Shown here in pieces: positions 44,172 to 52,456 of a DNA stretch of 64,000 bases. This DNA comes from an uncultured Pseudovibrio sp. Its GTDB lineage: Bacteria; Pseudomonadota; Alphaproteobacteria; Rhizobiales; Stappiaceae. The position numbers were made by a program, and so were the translations under genes. The stretch lies in the NCBI GenBank assembly GCA_947496145.1, contig CANMBS010000003.1, positions 62,001-126,000 on the forward strand. The letters run 5' to 3'. How positions within the stretch are numbered: the stretch's first letter is position 1; every line of letters starts with the position of its first letter. The notes beneath the pieces are model-generated. The model had not been told where the DNA came from. It saw nothing but the letters and a program-made list of their open reading frames with translations, and did no database searches.

Positions 44172-45179
44172 ATGGCTATGTCTGAAGTTCCTGTTGTAAA
44201 TGCCGCCGAGCTGGAGGCTTATCTGGAGTTCTTAAGCGCTGTCGGTATTGACTGTGCGCTGGAAGATGCTCCGGTTGATCGCTTTGCGCAAACGCAGACG
44301 CAGTTGGAGCAGCAAGCAAAGGCACGCCCTGTCCCCTCTCCGCAAAACTTCGCTGGCCTTGCCGGGTATAGCGCAGCGGAACCAGCTCCGTCGCAGCCCA
44401 AAAACCTCAGCATTTCACCTGCTGAGATGGCGCGCAATATGCGTGAGAACGGGGTGTCGGCTGGCGCTAAGCAGGAAGCGAAGAAGATTCTGGAGCGACA
44501 GCGCGCTGCGAAGGAAGCAGCTGTTCCGACTACTATGCCAAATGCGGCGGACGGTAATGCTGTTGTGCCCAACGCGGAGACTGTTGGTTCAGCCCGAAGC
44601 GCGGCGAGTTCTGCAAACAGCCTTGATGAGCTCAGGCATATTCTTGCCGGGTTTGATGGCTGTAATCTGCGCCTGACCGCCAAAAATCTTGTGTTCGGTG
44701 ATGGCAATCCAAATGCGCGGATCATGCTGATTGGTGAGGCTCCGGGCCGGGACGAAGATCTTCAGGGCATTCCATTTGTAGGGCGCTCAGGGCAGCTGCT
44801 TGACCGGATTTTAAAAGCTGCTGGCCTTGACCGGTCGCATGTTTACATTGCCAATGTGGTGCCATGGCGTCCGCCGGGAAACCGCACTCCTACGCCGCAT
44901 GAAACTGAGATTTGCCGTCCCTTCATTCAGCGTCAAATTGAGCTGGTGGACCCGGAGATTGTTGTTTTCCTTGGCGCAGCCTCTGCGAAGACACTCAGCG
45001 GTGCCCGCGATGGTATTCGTAAATTGCGCGGTAAGTGGCTGACCTATAACGGCGAAGGTGCACAGCGCAAAGCTATTGCGACTTACCACCCTGCCTACCT
45101 TCTGCGCAGCCCCGGCGAGAAACGCTTTGTCTGGCGGGATATGCTGCAAATTCGTACCGAGCTTGAGAGTAGCAACTAA
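44172..45179 (+). CDS. Uracil-DNA glycosylase, family 4-like, alphaproteobacterial type
   Basis: A 335-residue protein. A long low-complexity N-terminus (about 150 residues rich in A, Q, P) precedes the glycosylase domain. Motif A is GEAPGRDEDLQGIPFVGRSG and motif B ends in TYHPAYLLRSPGEK. It removes uracil from DNA. Family 4 enzymes bind 4Fe-4S through four cysteines; here the usual KCRPP cysteine is replaced (VVPWRPPGNR) and only one cysteine (DGCNL) stands where a pair is expected, so the cluster is probably absent. The start is 44172 or 44178. Confidence 0.9.
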   Translation: MAMSEVPVVNAAELEAYLEFLSAVGIDCALEDAPVDRFAQTQTQLEQQAKARPVPSPQNFAGLAGYSAAEPAPSQPKNLSISPAEMARNMRENGVSAGAKQEAKKILERQRAAKEAAVPTTMPNAADGNAVVPNAETVGSARSAASSANSLDELRHILAGFDGCNLRLTAKNLVFGDGNPNARIMLIGEAPGRDEDLQGIPFVGRSGQLLDRILKAAGLDRSHVYIANVVPWRPPGNRTPTPHETEICRPFIQRQIELVDPEIVVFLGAASAKTLSGARDGIRKLRGKWLTYNGEGAQRKAIATYHPAYLLRSPGEKRFVWRDMLQIRTELESSN

Positions 45180-45364
45180 GTCTGTTCGCATTCCTTCTGG
45201 ACTTGTGTCCTACCGTCAGGAAAGCGCGTTCATTCGCCTCAATAGCTTGAGTGCAATTCATTTAACATCTGCATTACATGAGGAATTTTACGCTATTTTT
45301 CAGTAATTTACTCTGTTGTCGGCCGCATCAATACTGGCTTTGCAACTTTAGAAAGGTAGCTTTG

Positions 45365-45649
45365 ATGACTATTACAGTTAGTAATGCGTCTACGGTAGAA
45401 ATCCGTGTTGCAATCAACCAATGGGGCTCTGATGGCAGTACGGATTTTTACACTATAGGAATCTCAGATAACGAGAGCTGGAACCGCTCTGACCCCAAGG
45501 GCTTTTTGATGGTCGTCAGACAGAGTGGTCACGCAAACACGACTTATTTTGTCAAGGCGGATGATCAGATAACCATCCGTGAGGGAACCGCAGAACTTAC
45601 AACTGATCCGGCTAAAAAACTAAAGCCGGTTGTGGAATTTCAATCCTGA
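45365..45649 (+). CDS. Small beta-rich protein of unknown function
   Basis: A 94-residue soluble protein with no signal peptide. It shows alternating hydrophobic strands (TITVSNASTVEIRVAINQW), a GSDGSTDFYTIG turn, ESWNRSDPKGFLMVV, and YFVKADDQITI, as in a small beta-sandwich. Similar short proteins with a WGxDGxT and WxRSD pattern are, as I recall, scattered in fungi and bacteria. I cannot name the family. AAGGTA lies before ATG 45365. It opens the accessory segment after the uracil-DNA glycosylase and is 155 bases before the secreted protein. Confidence 0.65.
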   Translation: MTITVSNASTVEIRVAINQWGSDGSTDFYTIGISDNESWNRSDPKGFLMVVRQSGHANTTYFVKADDQITIREGTAELTTDPAKKLKPVVEFQS

Positions 45650-45804
45650 GTATCTGAATGACGTATAGCTTCTCCTCAGAGACCTCGGTTCACGTAACAT
45701 GAAAAGCAGCTTCATTGAAAGTTAACTGCGCTCCAAATTTCATGAGCACAGGCAGAGCATGCGCTCGTCTTTTCTCTTGTCTCACAGATAAGGGAAACAA
45801 AAAC

Positions 45805-46614
45805 ATGAGAAATGCATCTTTCTACAAATACCTGACAGCAATTTTGGGTGGCGCTGTGATTTCTGTAAATGTCGCTTCAGCGCAGACTGCTGCTCTTTAT
45901 AATGAGCTGTCAGGGCTTGATGCAGACGGTCAGGCTGAACTTTTGCAGAACAGCCAGGAGTTAGGTAGTGGCGCAGTTAAAACCTCCTATCGGCTGCCCG
46001 CACCTAATGGAAATGTGGTGTTAAAGACATGCAATGAAAGTGGAGATGACTGCCTCAATCAAATGAGCGCTGAGATTGACGATTACAATCGACTTGCAGC
46101 AGATTTTCAGGGAGATCTCGTCGCATATTATCCTGATCAAACTGGTGATCTTCGTAGTTTTGTGTGTGCCGACGTTGACCCCGAGGCCCCGGAAAAAGAT
46201 TGTGCCTTCATATTGGAAAGCTATCTGAATGGCACCTGGAAGCATCTTTCAAATGATTTTGGAGGCTTGGGAAACGCTTGTATCTGGCAACATGACGAAG
46301 ACAGAGATGTCTTTTCCCAAGCGCTCAACCAGGCTATGAATACTGCTTATAACAATGGCAACTATGCAGCGCTTGCAGGCCAGGTGAATGGAACATCTCT
46401 TGGCGATATTTCTACTTCACTGATGTTTACCGACTATGCTTTCATTGATCTGCAAGGCGCATTTACTGCAACCGGCTTTATCATCAGTGACACGGGTGTA
46501 GAAGAGGCTGACGATGATGTTGAAAACCGCAATTGTCAGGTGAACTGGATTTGCGCTCTGGCTAAGCGCCTGTACCCTGATGAAGACTGCGAGTTCGTCC
46601 AGCAGCTGAACTAG
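45805..46614 (+). CDS. Secreted cysteine-rich protein with kinase-like motifs
   Basis: A 269-residue protein. A Sec signal peptide (residues 1-26, cleaved after ASA) is followed by a mature part with eight cysteines (76, 83, 121, 133, 159, 244, 250, 262). The motif order resembles a minimal protein kinase or aminoglycoside-kinase fold: glycine loop LGSGAVKTS (53-61), lysine in NVVLK (74), glutamate in SAEIDDYNRL (90), hinge-like FILESYLNG (135-143), GDISTSLMF (200-208) as a catalytic loop, and FIDLQG (213-218) as the metal-binding motif. The asparagine expected after the catalytic Asp is not there, so activity is doubtful. AAGGGAAA precedes the ATG. This function is inference. Confidence 0.65.
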   Translation: MRNASFYKYLTAILGGAVISVNVASAQTAALYNELSGLDADGQAELLQNSQELGSGAVKTSYRLPAPNGNVVLKTCNESGDDCLNQMSAEIDDYNRLAADFQGDLVAYYPDQTGDLRSFVCADVDPEAPEKDCAFILESYLNGTWKHLSNDFGGLGNACIWQHDEDRDVFSQALNQAMNTAYNNGNYAALAGQVNGTSLGDISTSLMFTDYAFIDLQGAFTATGFIISDTGVEEADDDVENRNCQVNWICALAKRLYPDEDCEFVQQLN

Positions 46615-46779
46615 CCTTACCGCATGTAAGCTACCTGTCTTTTGAAGCCCGCGCTTTACAACACGGGCTTCGCACCTCGCAGATGGTGTCCTCTTAAAAC
46701 ACGGTGCGCACCCGTTGGTCACAAATCAGCTTTACGAGCTAAGTACAGGCTGCTTTTCACATTATCCCAATAAATACAG

Positions 46780-46910
46780 TTGGTTATGTATCCCGGATTA
46801 GAGCCGGAATGACACCACGAAGGCGCATCTGCTCTGAAGAGCTACACTGAGAGTAACGACTGCAACCACCATCATGCTGGAGGAAGTGTAGCGGCAGATC
46901 AGTATTCAAT
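46780..46910. repeat. Decayed copy of the 239-bp repeat
   Basis: ATCCCGGATTAGAGCCGG with GAATGACACC after it, and about 83 bases later CATGCTGGAGGAAGTGTAGC, follow the order and spacing of the two palindromes in the intact units downstream. The stems are mostly destroyed. Confidence 0.4.
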
Positions 46911-47377
46911 ACTGCGATCTCGGAGACTTGTGAAGGATGCTCTGCAGCTCGCGTCGCACTTTGTTTGCGCGAAATTGCTAGTGGGAGATGCTGGAGGGGA
47001 TAGAGGTCGTTGGTTTTGTGGTGTGAGCTGCTGGCTCTCAGGTGCGGCGTGAAGGCATTACGCCCCAAACCATCCACAGGCCCTGTAAAAATTGCCAGTT
47101 TGACAACTACAGGTTTTCAATCCACTCTCATGTACGAGGTCCAAAACCTCTATACAAGCGGTTACCGCTCCCGACGACTAGCGGATTTTTTGTGCCTGCT
47201 TTATAGGTAGAGCGCAAACCCTTTGCTATGAGCGGGAGGGCGGTGAATACAACACCTTCTTCGGGAGGGAATAAACCCGCCTGCCTTGTATCAGGTTTTT
47301 GGCCTCCCGCTCGCCAGAGAGCCCCAAAAGCTCAATGTCGAGTGGTTCTTCAACAGCCATATACAAGAGGCTTTGAA
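46911..47377. other. Gene-poor stretch
   Basis: No convincing gene. The segment around 46935-46975 (GCTCTGCAGCTCGCGTCGCACTTTG) resembles a stretch near 48640 (GTTGCTCTGGATACCGCATCG, then CACTTCGTTTG), which suggests that it is part of the same decayed repeat family. Confidence 0.4.
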
Positions 47378-47706
47378 ATGACCGACTCCGCATGTGCCTG
47401 TGGCACCACAAATACTCTTCAAAATGAAGTAGATACAATCATCATCGCCGTTTCTGACCTGCAAAACCTCACCTACTTTCAGCAGATGCTGCTCAGCGAG
47501 AGAATGCAGGACACAAACGAGTGGGATGCCTTGTTCACTTTGCGAAAGTCTTCTGCAACCAACTGGAAGCCCTGCAAAAAAGCTGCGGAACCTTATCTGA
47601 CGCTTTTTCCTTTCCCAAACCCAAAAGGTTTGTGCCGGAAATACGCCAGCACGCGGGTCGCTCCTCCGCAGCCAGCCAACCAAAAACCCCGCTTCCTGAT
47701 TAAACC
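47378..47706 (+). pseudogene. Possible frameshifted small gene
   Basis: ATG 47378 follows AGAGG and opens MTDSACACGTTNTLQNEVDT with EWDALF about 55 residues in. After that the frame degrades to an odd composition, while the +1 frame continues as a coherent helix, FAKVFCNQLEALQKSCGTL, with SDAFSFPKPKRF, and stops at 47706. One missing base near 47538 would join the two into about 109 residues. Neither half is recognised. It could equally be noncoding. Confidence 0.35.
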
Positions 47707-47885
47707 ACCTCTGTCGGGTAAATGGCTTAACCCTGTTGCGCCCTCCACACAGCAAGGGAACCTGCTCGTAACGAGCGCGTAACCCACCATTGTGCACACC
47801 ACATTGCCCCTGCCTGAAACAGGAGCGATGTGTCAGGGCATCTGACGTGCGGGCTAGACAACGTATGCCCCCACCCCGGATGCCC

Positions 47886-47922
47886 GCTGGCCTGCGGCTC
47901 GGACACCCCTCCGCAGGCCAGC
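47886..47922. repeat. Strong 12-bp GC-rich hairpin
   Basis: GCTGGCCTGCGG (47886-47897) is the exact reverse complement of CCGCAGGCCAGC (47911-47922), with a 13-base loop. There is no T-tract. It lies just before the tandem repeat array. Confidence 0.6.
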
Positions 47923-47970
47923 ACCTTCTGCGGTGCTTGGGTGGAAGGGAACCTCCTGTATTTCTTTATG

Positions 47971-48700
47971 AGCGCAAGGGGTTATAGGTCCCGGCTCGGA
48001 GGCCGGGAAGACACCGTGGGGAGGGGCTATGTTTGAGTTGCTGCACTCAGGTTAACGCCTGCAACTGTTGTCATGCCGGACGAAGCGAAGCGGAGATCCG
48101 GCACCCATACCCACTTGAGCCAGTGCTGAATGATGGTCCGCGTGACAGGCATCTTGCTGTGTCTGCGCCTGAAGAAGAGCATGAGGCTGACCCATGCATT
48201 CCACCCACAACCGCAAGGGGGTATAGGTCCCGGCTCGGAGGCCGGGAAGACACTGTGAGGAGGGCCTTTGTTCCAGTTTCAGTGCTCAGACAAGCGGTTG
48301 CCACCGCCGTCATACCGGACGGAGCGTAGCGGAGATCCGGTACCCATACCCACTTGAGCCAGTGCTGAATGATGGCCTGCGTGATTGGGTATATTGCTGC
48401 GTCTGTGCCTGAAGAGGAGCATAGGGCTACGCTATACATACCCCCACAAACGCAAGGGGGTATAGATCCCGGCGCGGGGGCCGGGATGACACCATGGGGA
48501 GGGCCCCTGCTCCATTAGGAGACGCTTTGTTCCAGTTTAAGTGCCCAGACAAATGGCTACCCATCGCCGTCATGCCGGACGGAGCGTAGCGGAGATCTGG
48601 CATCCAGAACGGAGACTGTAAGCGATTGGGTGTGTTGCTCTGGATACCGCATCGCACTTCGTTTGGGCGGCATGACGGCAGAGAGCACGCACAACACCAG
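47971..48700. repeat. Three tandem 239-bp units with paired palindromes
   Basis: Three units start near 47971, 48210 and 48449. Each has a first palindrome CCCGGC...GCCGGG (47990-48007, 48229-48246, 48468-48485) at exact 239-base steps. A second palindrome lies 84 bases further on (48074-48103, 48313-48342), or 105 bases in the third unit (48573-48602) because of about 21 extra bases. The second stem is TGCCGGA/TCCGGCA in unit 1, TACCGGA/TCCGGTA in unit 2 and TGCCGGA/TCTGGCA in unit 3. The open frames across it are artefacts of the repeat. Confidence 0.85.
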
Positions 48701-49304
48701 AAAAACTTATCCCCCCTCGCCAAATCTCCTGCATAATCATTTTCAGGCTCATGCACACGGGCAGCTGGGGGAACGTCCTTCGGTTTGGTGTGAGCTGGAC
48801 GGGGCTACTGTGGAAGGTAACGTATTTCGCAGCGGGTTCGTGGAGGTTCCCCTTTCACCAACAGTGTTGAGGGATAGCGGATGTCCGGTCAAACCAAAGG
48901 GCGCCAGCACTGAGTGACACTTCTCTTTGAGAAGTGGCATTTCCAAGTGTCTTTTGGACCTTGGCCTTAGCCTCCTGCAAAAACGTCCGGGCAAGGCAAA
49001 TAGCCAATGCCGAAGAAACTAACTTAACTATACTGCGCAGGCATTGCCTGCTTGCCTTGCCCACCTCGTAACGAGGTTCTTATGTTCAGCACTGCATGGG
49101 AGGCCATGTGGTGATGGTTGTGCTTTCCTCACCTTAATAAGTTAAAAGGTCCCGGAGGCTTCTCGGGCGAAGCCTAATGAATTTGTTACATAGATCACAG
49201 AGATGCGATTTCTTGCGTATTCTTGCATTTCTTTGCGCTAAGGCTCTTCTTTCCTGCTCATTGCTGCTTATATTGGATAGAAATGAGTATGCCAGTACAC
49301 AATT
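48701..49304. other. Gene-poor stretch with small hairpins
   Basis: No gene is supported. Hairpins are visible at about 48920 (CACTTCTC/GAGAAGTG), 49064 (CCTCGT/ACGAGG) and 49156 (AGGCTTC/GAAGCCT). They could mark old terminators or small RNAs. The sppA promoter probably lies at the right end. Confidence 0.4.
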
Positions 49305-50180
49305 ATGTGCGGTGCAAAGGAGATTTTTGAGTTGTTGAACAAGTTGCGCAGCTACCTTCCGGGCAAGTGGGGTCAAGTTAAGCCTGTTGTTCCTGTGGTC
49401 CGTTTGAGCGGTGCTATTGGAGTTTCTTCACCGTTAAAATCAAGCCTGACCCTGAGCGGTGTTGAAGACGCGCTGGAGACAGCCTTTGGTTTTAAAGAGG
49501 CTCCGGCTGTTGCGCTGACCATCAACTCACCGGGTGGCTCACCTGTGCAATCTCACCTGATCTTTCAGCGTATTCGCCAGCTTGCAGATGAAAACAACAA
49601 GCAGGTGCTTGTGTTTGTTGAGGATGTTGCAGCCTCTGGTGGCTATATGATTGCGCTTGCGGGTGATGATATCATCGTGGACCCGGCCTCGATTATTGGT
49701 TCCATCGGTGTTGTTTCAGCTGGTTTTGGCTTTACGGATCTGCTTGAGAAGGCTGGCATTCAGCGCCGCGTTTACACCAGCGGTGAAAAGAAGGTCACGC
49801 TTGACCCGTTCGCTCCTGAGGTGAAAGAGGACGTTGAGCACCTGAAGAGCTTGCAGCACGAAATCCATGAGATGTTTATTGATATGGTGAAGCGTCGCCG
49901 TGGTGATATCCTGAGCGATGATGACACGCTGTTTTCCGGCCTGTTCTGGACTGGTGCGAAAGCGCGTGATCTTGGCCTTGTTGATGGCCTTGGTGAGCTG
50001 CACGCGACAATCCATGAACGTTATGGCAAGGACACGAAAATCAAAACTGTAGGCGCCAAGAAGCGCTTTTTAAGTCGTTTACTTCCCGGCTCCAGCATGG
50101 AGGAAGCAGCTGCCACGCTGCCAGCCGCCACGCTGGCGACGCTGGAAGAAAAAAGCCTCTGGGCAAAGTTTGGTCTTTGA
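49305..50180 (+). CDS. sppA: S49 family signal peptide peptidase (SppA-like)
   Basis: A 291-residue serine protease of the short SppA type. The nucleophile serine is in VAASGGYMIALAG and the lysine base in VYTSGEKKVTLDPF. INSPGGSPVQ and SIIGSIGVV are family landmarks. It degrades cleaved signal peptides in the membrane. There is no clear N-terminal membrane helix, as in some short homologues. No ribosome site is seen before ATG 49305, so the start is uncertain. In relatives sppA precedes a small membrane protein and glyQ, and that order is kept here. Confidence 0.9.
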   Translation: MCGAKEIFELLNKLRSYLPGKWGQVKPVVPVVRLSGAIGVSSPLKSSLTLSGVEDALETAFGFKEAPAVALTINSPGGSPVQSHLIFQRIRQLADENNKQVLVFVEDVAASGGYMIALAGDDIIVDPASIIGSIGVVSAGFGFTDLLEKAGIQRRVYTSGEKKVTLDPFAPEVKEDVEHLKSLQHEIHEMFIDMVKRRRGDILSDDDTLFSGLFWTGAKARDLGLVDGLGELHATIHERYGKDTKIKTVGAKKRFLSRLLPGSSMEEAAATLPAATLATLEEKSLWAKFGL

Positions 50181-50252
50181 GCAATCATCATAAGATTGCC
50201 AAATTCACCATAAATAACAATGCTTCACATAAGTGATGAAAGGAAAATGCAG

Positions 50253-50453
50253 ATGACTGAGGTATTGGGAACTGTTGCTTTGATTGCGGGTGGTTATGCT
50301 CTTTACAAGGCTGTGAAGAAGGAAATCTCCAATATGGCATTCAAGAAACAGCCTGCCTATGCAACTGCGCGCAAGCGTCCGGTCGATCCAGCTTACACAC
50401 GTCTGGTTCAGGACCCGGTCACTGGCAAATACCGCCCTGCGAGCACCTACTAA
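50253..50453 (+). CDS. Small membrane-anchored protein (66 aa)
   Basis: A 66-residue protein. One hydrophobic helix at the N-terminus (VLGTVALIAGGYALYKAV) is followed by a basic tail with DPAYTRLVQDPVTGKYRPAS. Small proteins of this form are common next to sppA and glyQ in Hyphomicrobiales. AAAGGAAA supports ATG 50253. Role unknown. Confidence 0.7.
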   Translation: MTEVLGTVALIAGGYALYKAVKKEISNMAFKKQPAYATARKRPVDPAYTRLVQDPVTGKYRPASTY

Positions 50454-50541
50454 GAGCTTATTTGCTCCTGTTGGATTGCTATGCATATGCCCGCACACCC
50501 TGTGGTCTGCGGGCTTACCGGGTGATGTAGCTGCTTTTTCC

Positions 50542-52155
50542 TTATTCTGGCTTTACCGGAATAGACTGGGCGCTTGCGAACCAGTTGTGCGGGTTCCAGT
50601 TTGATTTTATTGATGACAGGTTTCGCTCTGCGGGACCCGTGTCGTAATTTTCCAGAAAATAGAGATACATAGCGTTTTCAATGCCGGGAGAACTTTCTCC
50701 GTTTACGCCCAGGCAGATGTCTGGATAGTTGAAGTAGCAGCCATCAACGACCCCATTGGGGTCTTTTCTCGGGTCCGGAAAACCGCCATAGTCTTTGTAA
50801 ACTGCGGAATACATTTTGTCGATCCAGCCAACCAGCCCTTGTGCAAGCTGCTTGTCGTCCTTTCCGATGGCTGCGCTGCTGTCCCAATAGGTCTGGTATT
50901 GCAGTTTCATGATGGAGCTGCGCTGTGCGATGGGGGTTTGTGTGCTGCCAACCTGATTTATGGCGCAGCCGTAACTGTCGATCTGGCACAGGCTCTGGCT
51001 CATATCGCTCTTGTCCAGTCCTGCTGGTACTTTCTGCAAGTGCTGGTAAAGGGCTGACACCATCTGGTCGGTGAAACCCTTGTTCATATAGGCAGATTTG
51101 TATTTGCCAAACTGGTTGGGTCCTGACCCGTTGGCATTTTGCACGCCTTCCAAGAATGTAAGCTGGCGCAGTGTATCTGAGTCTTTTGCTGGCGAGATCA
51201 ATTCTGCTGTACCATACCACGGGTGACCAAATATGGGGCCGGGTTCATTTGAAAGACTTACAATTTCACTTAAGGCTTTTTTCTGGTCCTTGACCTTGTC
51301 GTGCAGATAACTTTCGTAATCAGGTCCCTGAATACCTAAGGAAGGTGCATCAAAATAGTAGAAGGCAAGAACCATTTTGCCAGCGGCAAGATGGTTTGCG
51401 TGGAAAATCCCGAAACTGGGCCACTGCTCTTTGTTTCCATCCTGCCCTTCCTGAGAAAAGCAGGTGAAGTAGTTCAGCAAGTTTTTGAAGACATCTTCGG
51501 ATATGTTCTCCCAGTCCACTGAGAAGGCTGTAGAATAAAGGTATTGAGGAGATTTTGGGGTATTCTGGAAATAGTAGCGGGTGATAATGCCAAAATTTCC
51601 TCCCCCTCCCCCACGCAGGGCCCAGAACAGATCCGGGTGGCTGACGGGTGAGACTTTTTCGTAAAGTTCCGGTGTGGGCGCTCCCTTGGGCATGGCAACC
51701 ACGTCAACAGCAGAAAGGTAGTCGACGGTCAGGCCAAAGGCGCGGGAGAAGATGCCATATCCGCCACCGGTTATATGACCTCCAAGGCCGACGGAATAGC
51801 AGCTGCCAGCAGGCAGGGTTGTATCAAACATGTTGTTGAACATGCGGTACATATCCCAGTTTCCGTAGCCGACATCTATGTAATAGCCGTAATGAGGATC
51901 ACTGCCGACACCGCGCAGTCCGGTCATGTCTATGATGTATTTTGTGCCCGGGTTGTAAACGAAGTTCTCATAGCAATGGCGACCACAAGTGATTTGCAAT
52001 TCACCGGTCTTGCCGCCGCGTGTAATGACATCTTTCCACGCTGCTGTCACTTCAGATGCATTGGCCGGGGCGTAGACCCGCTCCAGATTTGGCGCATACC
52101 AGCGGCGGTCAAATCCCTGACGGTCACTCAATGCAGGCAGGCGGGACATTACCAT
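50542..52155 (-). CDS. FAD-linked oxidase of the berberine-bridge type
   Basis: A 537-residue flavoprotein with an N-terminal FAD-binding domain and a C-terminal BBE segment (NPHNWFASAQSIP). Histidine in CGRHCYENFVYN and cysteine in AGSCYSVGLGGHITGGGYG stand where bicovalent flavin-binding residues occur in the family. The GGGGGNFGIITRY stretch is also typical. Members oxidise sugars, alkaloids or polyketides; the substrate is unknown. No signal peptide is seen. GAGG supports ATG 52155. It lies on the opposite strand between the small protein and glyQ, breaking a usual neighbourhood, so it is probably acquired. Confidence 0.88.
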   Translation of the reverse strand: MVMSRLPALSDRQGFDRRWYAPNLERVYAPANASEVTAAWKDVITRGGKTGELQITCGRHCYENFVYNPGTKYIIDMTGLRGVGSDPHYGYYIDVGYGNWDMYRMFNNMFDTTLPAGSCYSVGLGGHITGGGYGIFSRAFGLTVDYLSAVDVVAMPKGAPTPELYEKVSPVSHPDLFWALRGGGGGNFGIITRYYFQNTPKSPQYLYSTAFSVDWENISEDVFKNLLNYFTCFSQEGQDGNKEQWPSFGIFHANHLAAGKMVLAFYYFDAPSLGIQGPDYESYLHDKVKDQKKALSEIVSLSNEPGPIFGHPWYGTAELISPAKDSDTLRQLTFLEGVQNANGSGPNQFGKYKSAYMNKGFTDQMVSALYQHLQKVPAGLDKSDMSQSLCQIDSYGCAINQVGSTQTPIAQRSSIMKLQYQTYWDSSAAIGKDDKQLAQGLVGWIDKMYSAVYKDYGGFPDPRKDPNGVVDGCYFNYPDICLGVNGESSPGIENAMYLYFLENYDTGPAERNLSSIKSNWNPHNWFASAQSIPVKPE

Positions 52156-52456
52156 GGAGGACCTCATTAGCATGTGTTCTGATCAAACAGTCAGGGGCCA
52201 CTAAATATGCTTTTTGCTGTTTGCCAAATCCTTCAAAAATGGAGGGGCGTTTATGAAGGGAAATACATGAACATAGCCGGGTATGCCGAAACAGACCGCT
52301 TGCGGAGTATTCAGGCTTACTCCCCGTGTTTTTCACAAAATACCTTTGATTTTTCAGGAATGCTTGACCTTGTGTGTTTGACGTGGCACCTGTGCCACAA
52401 CTTGGATTTTACGCCAGTTCGGCGTTCTACATTTTGGATTTTCAGGAAGCACTCCC

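Noticed and set aside
47291-47797. 168-residue minus-strand frame
   Set aside because: No ribosome site and odd composition; the plus-strand remnant in the same place is more protein-like.
48071-48439. 122-residue frame on the minus strand in the repeat array
   Set aside because: The protein repeats with the DNA unit (PDLRYAPSGMTAV), a typical artefact of this type of palindrome.
47971-48700. CRISPR array
   Set aside because: The units are 239 bases with long similar interiors, not short repeats with unique spacers, and no cas gene is present.
48900-49150. Small structured RNA or tRNA
   Set aside because: Small hairpins are present but no tRNA arms (no GGTTCGAATCC-type T loop) or known RNA signature.
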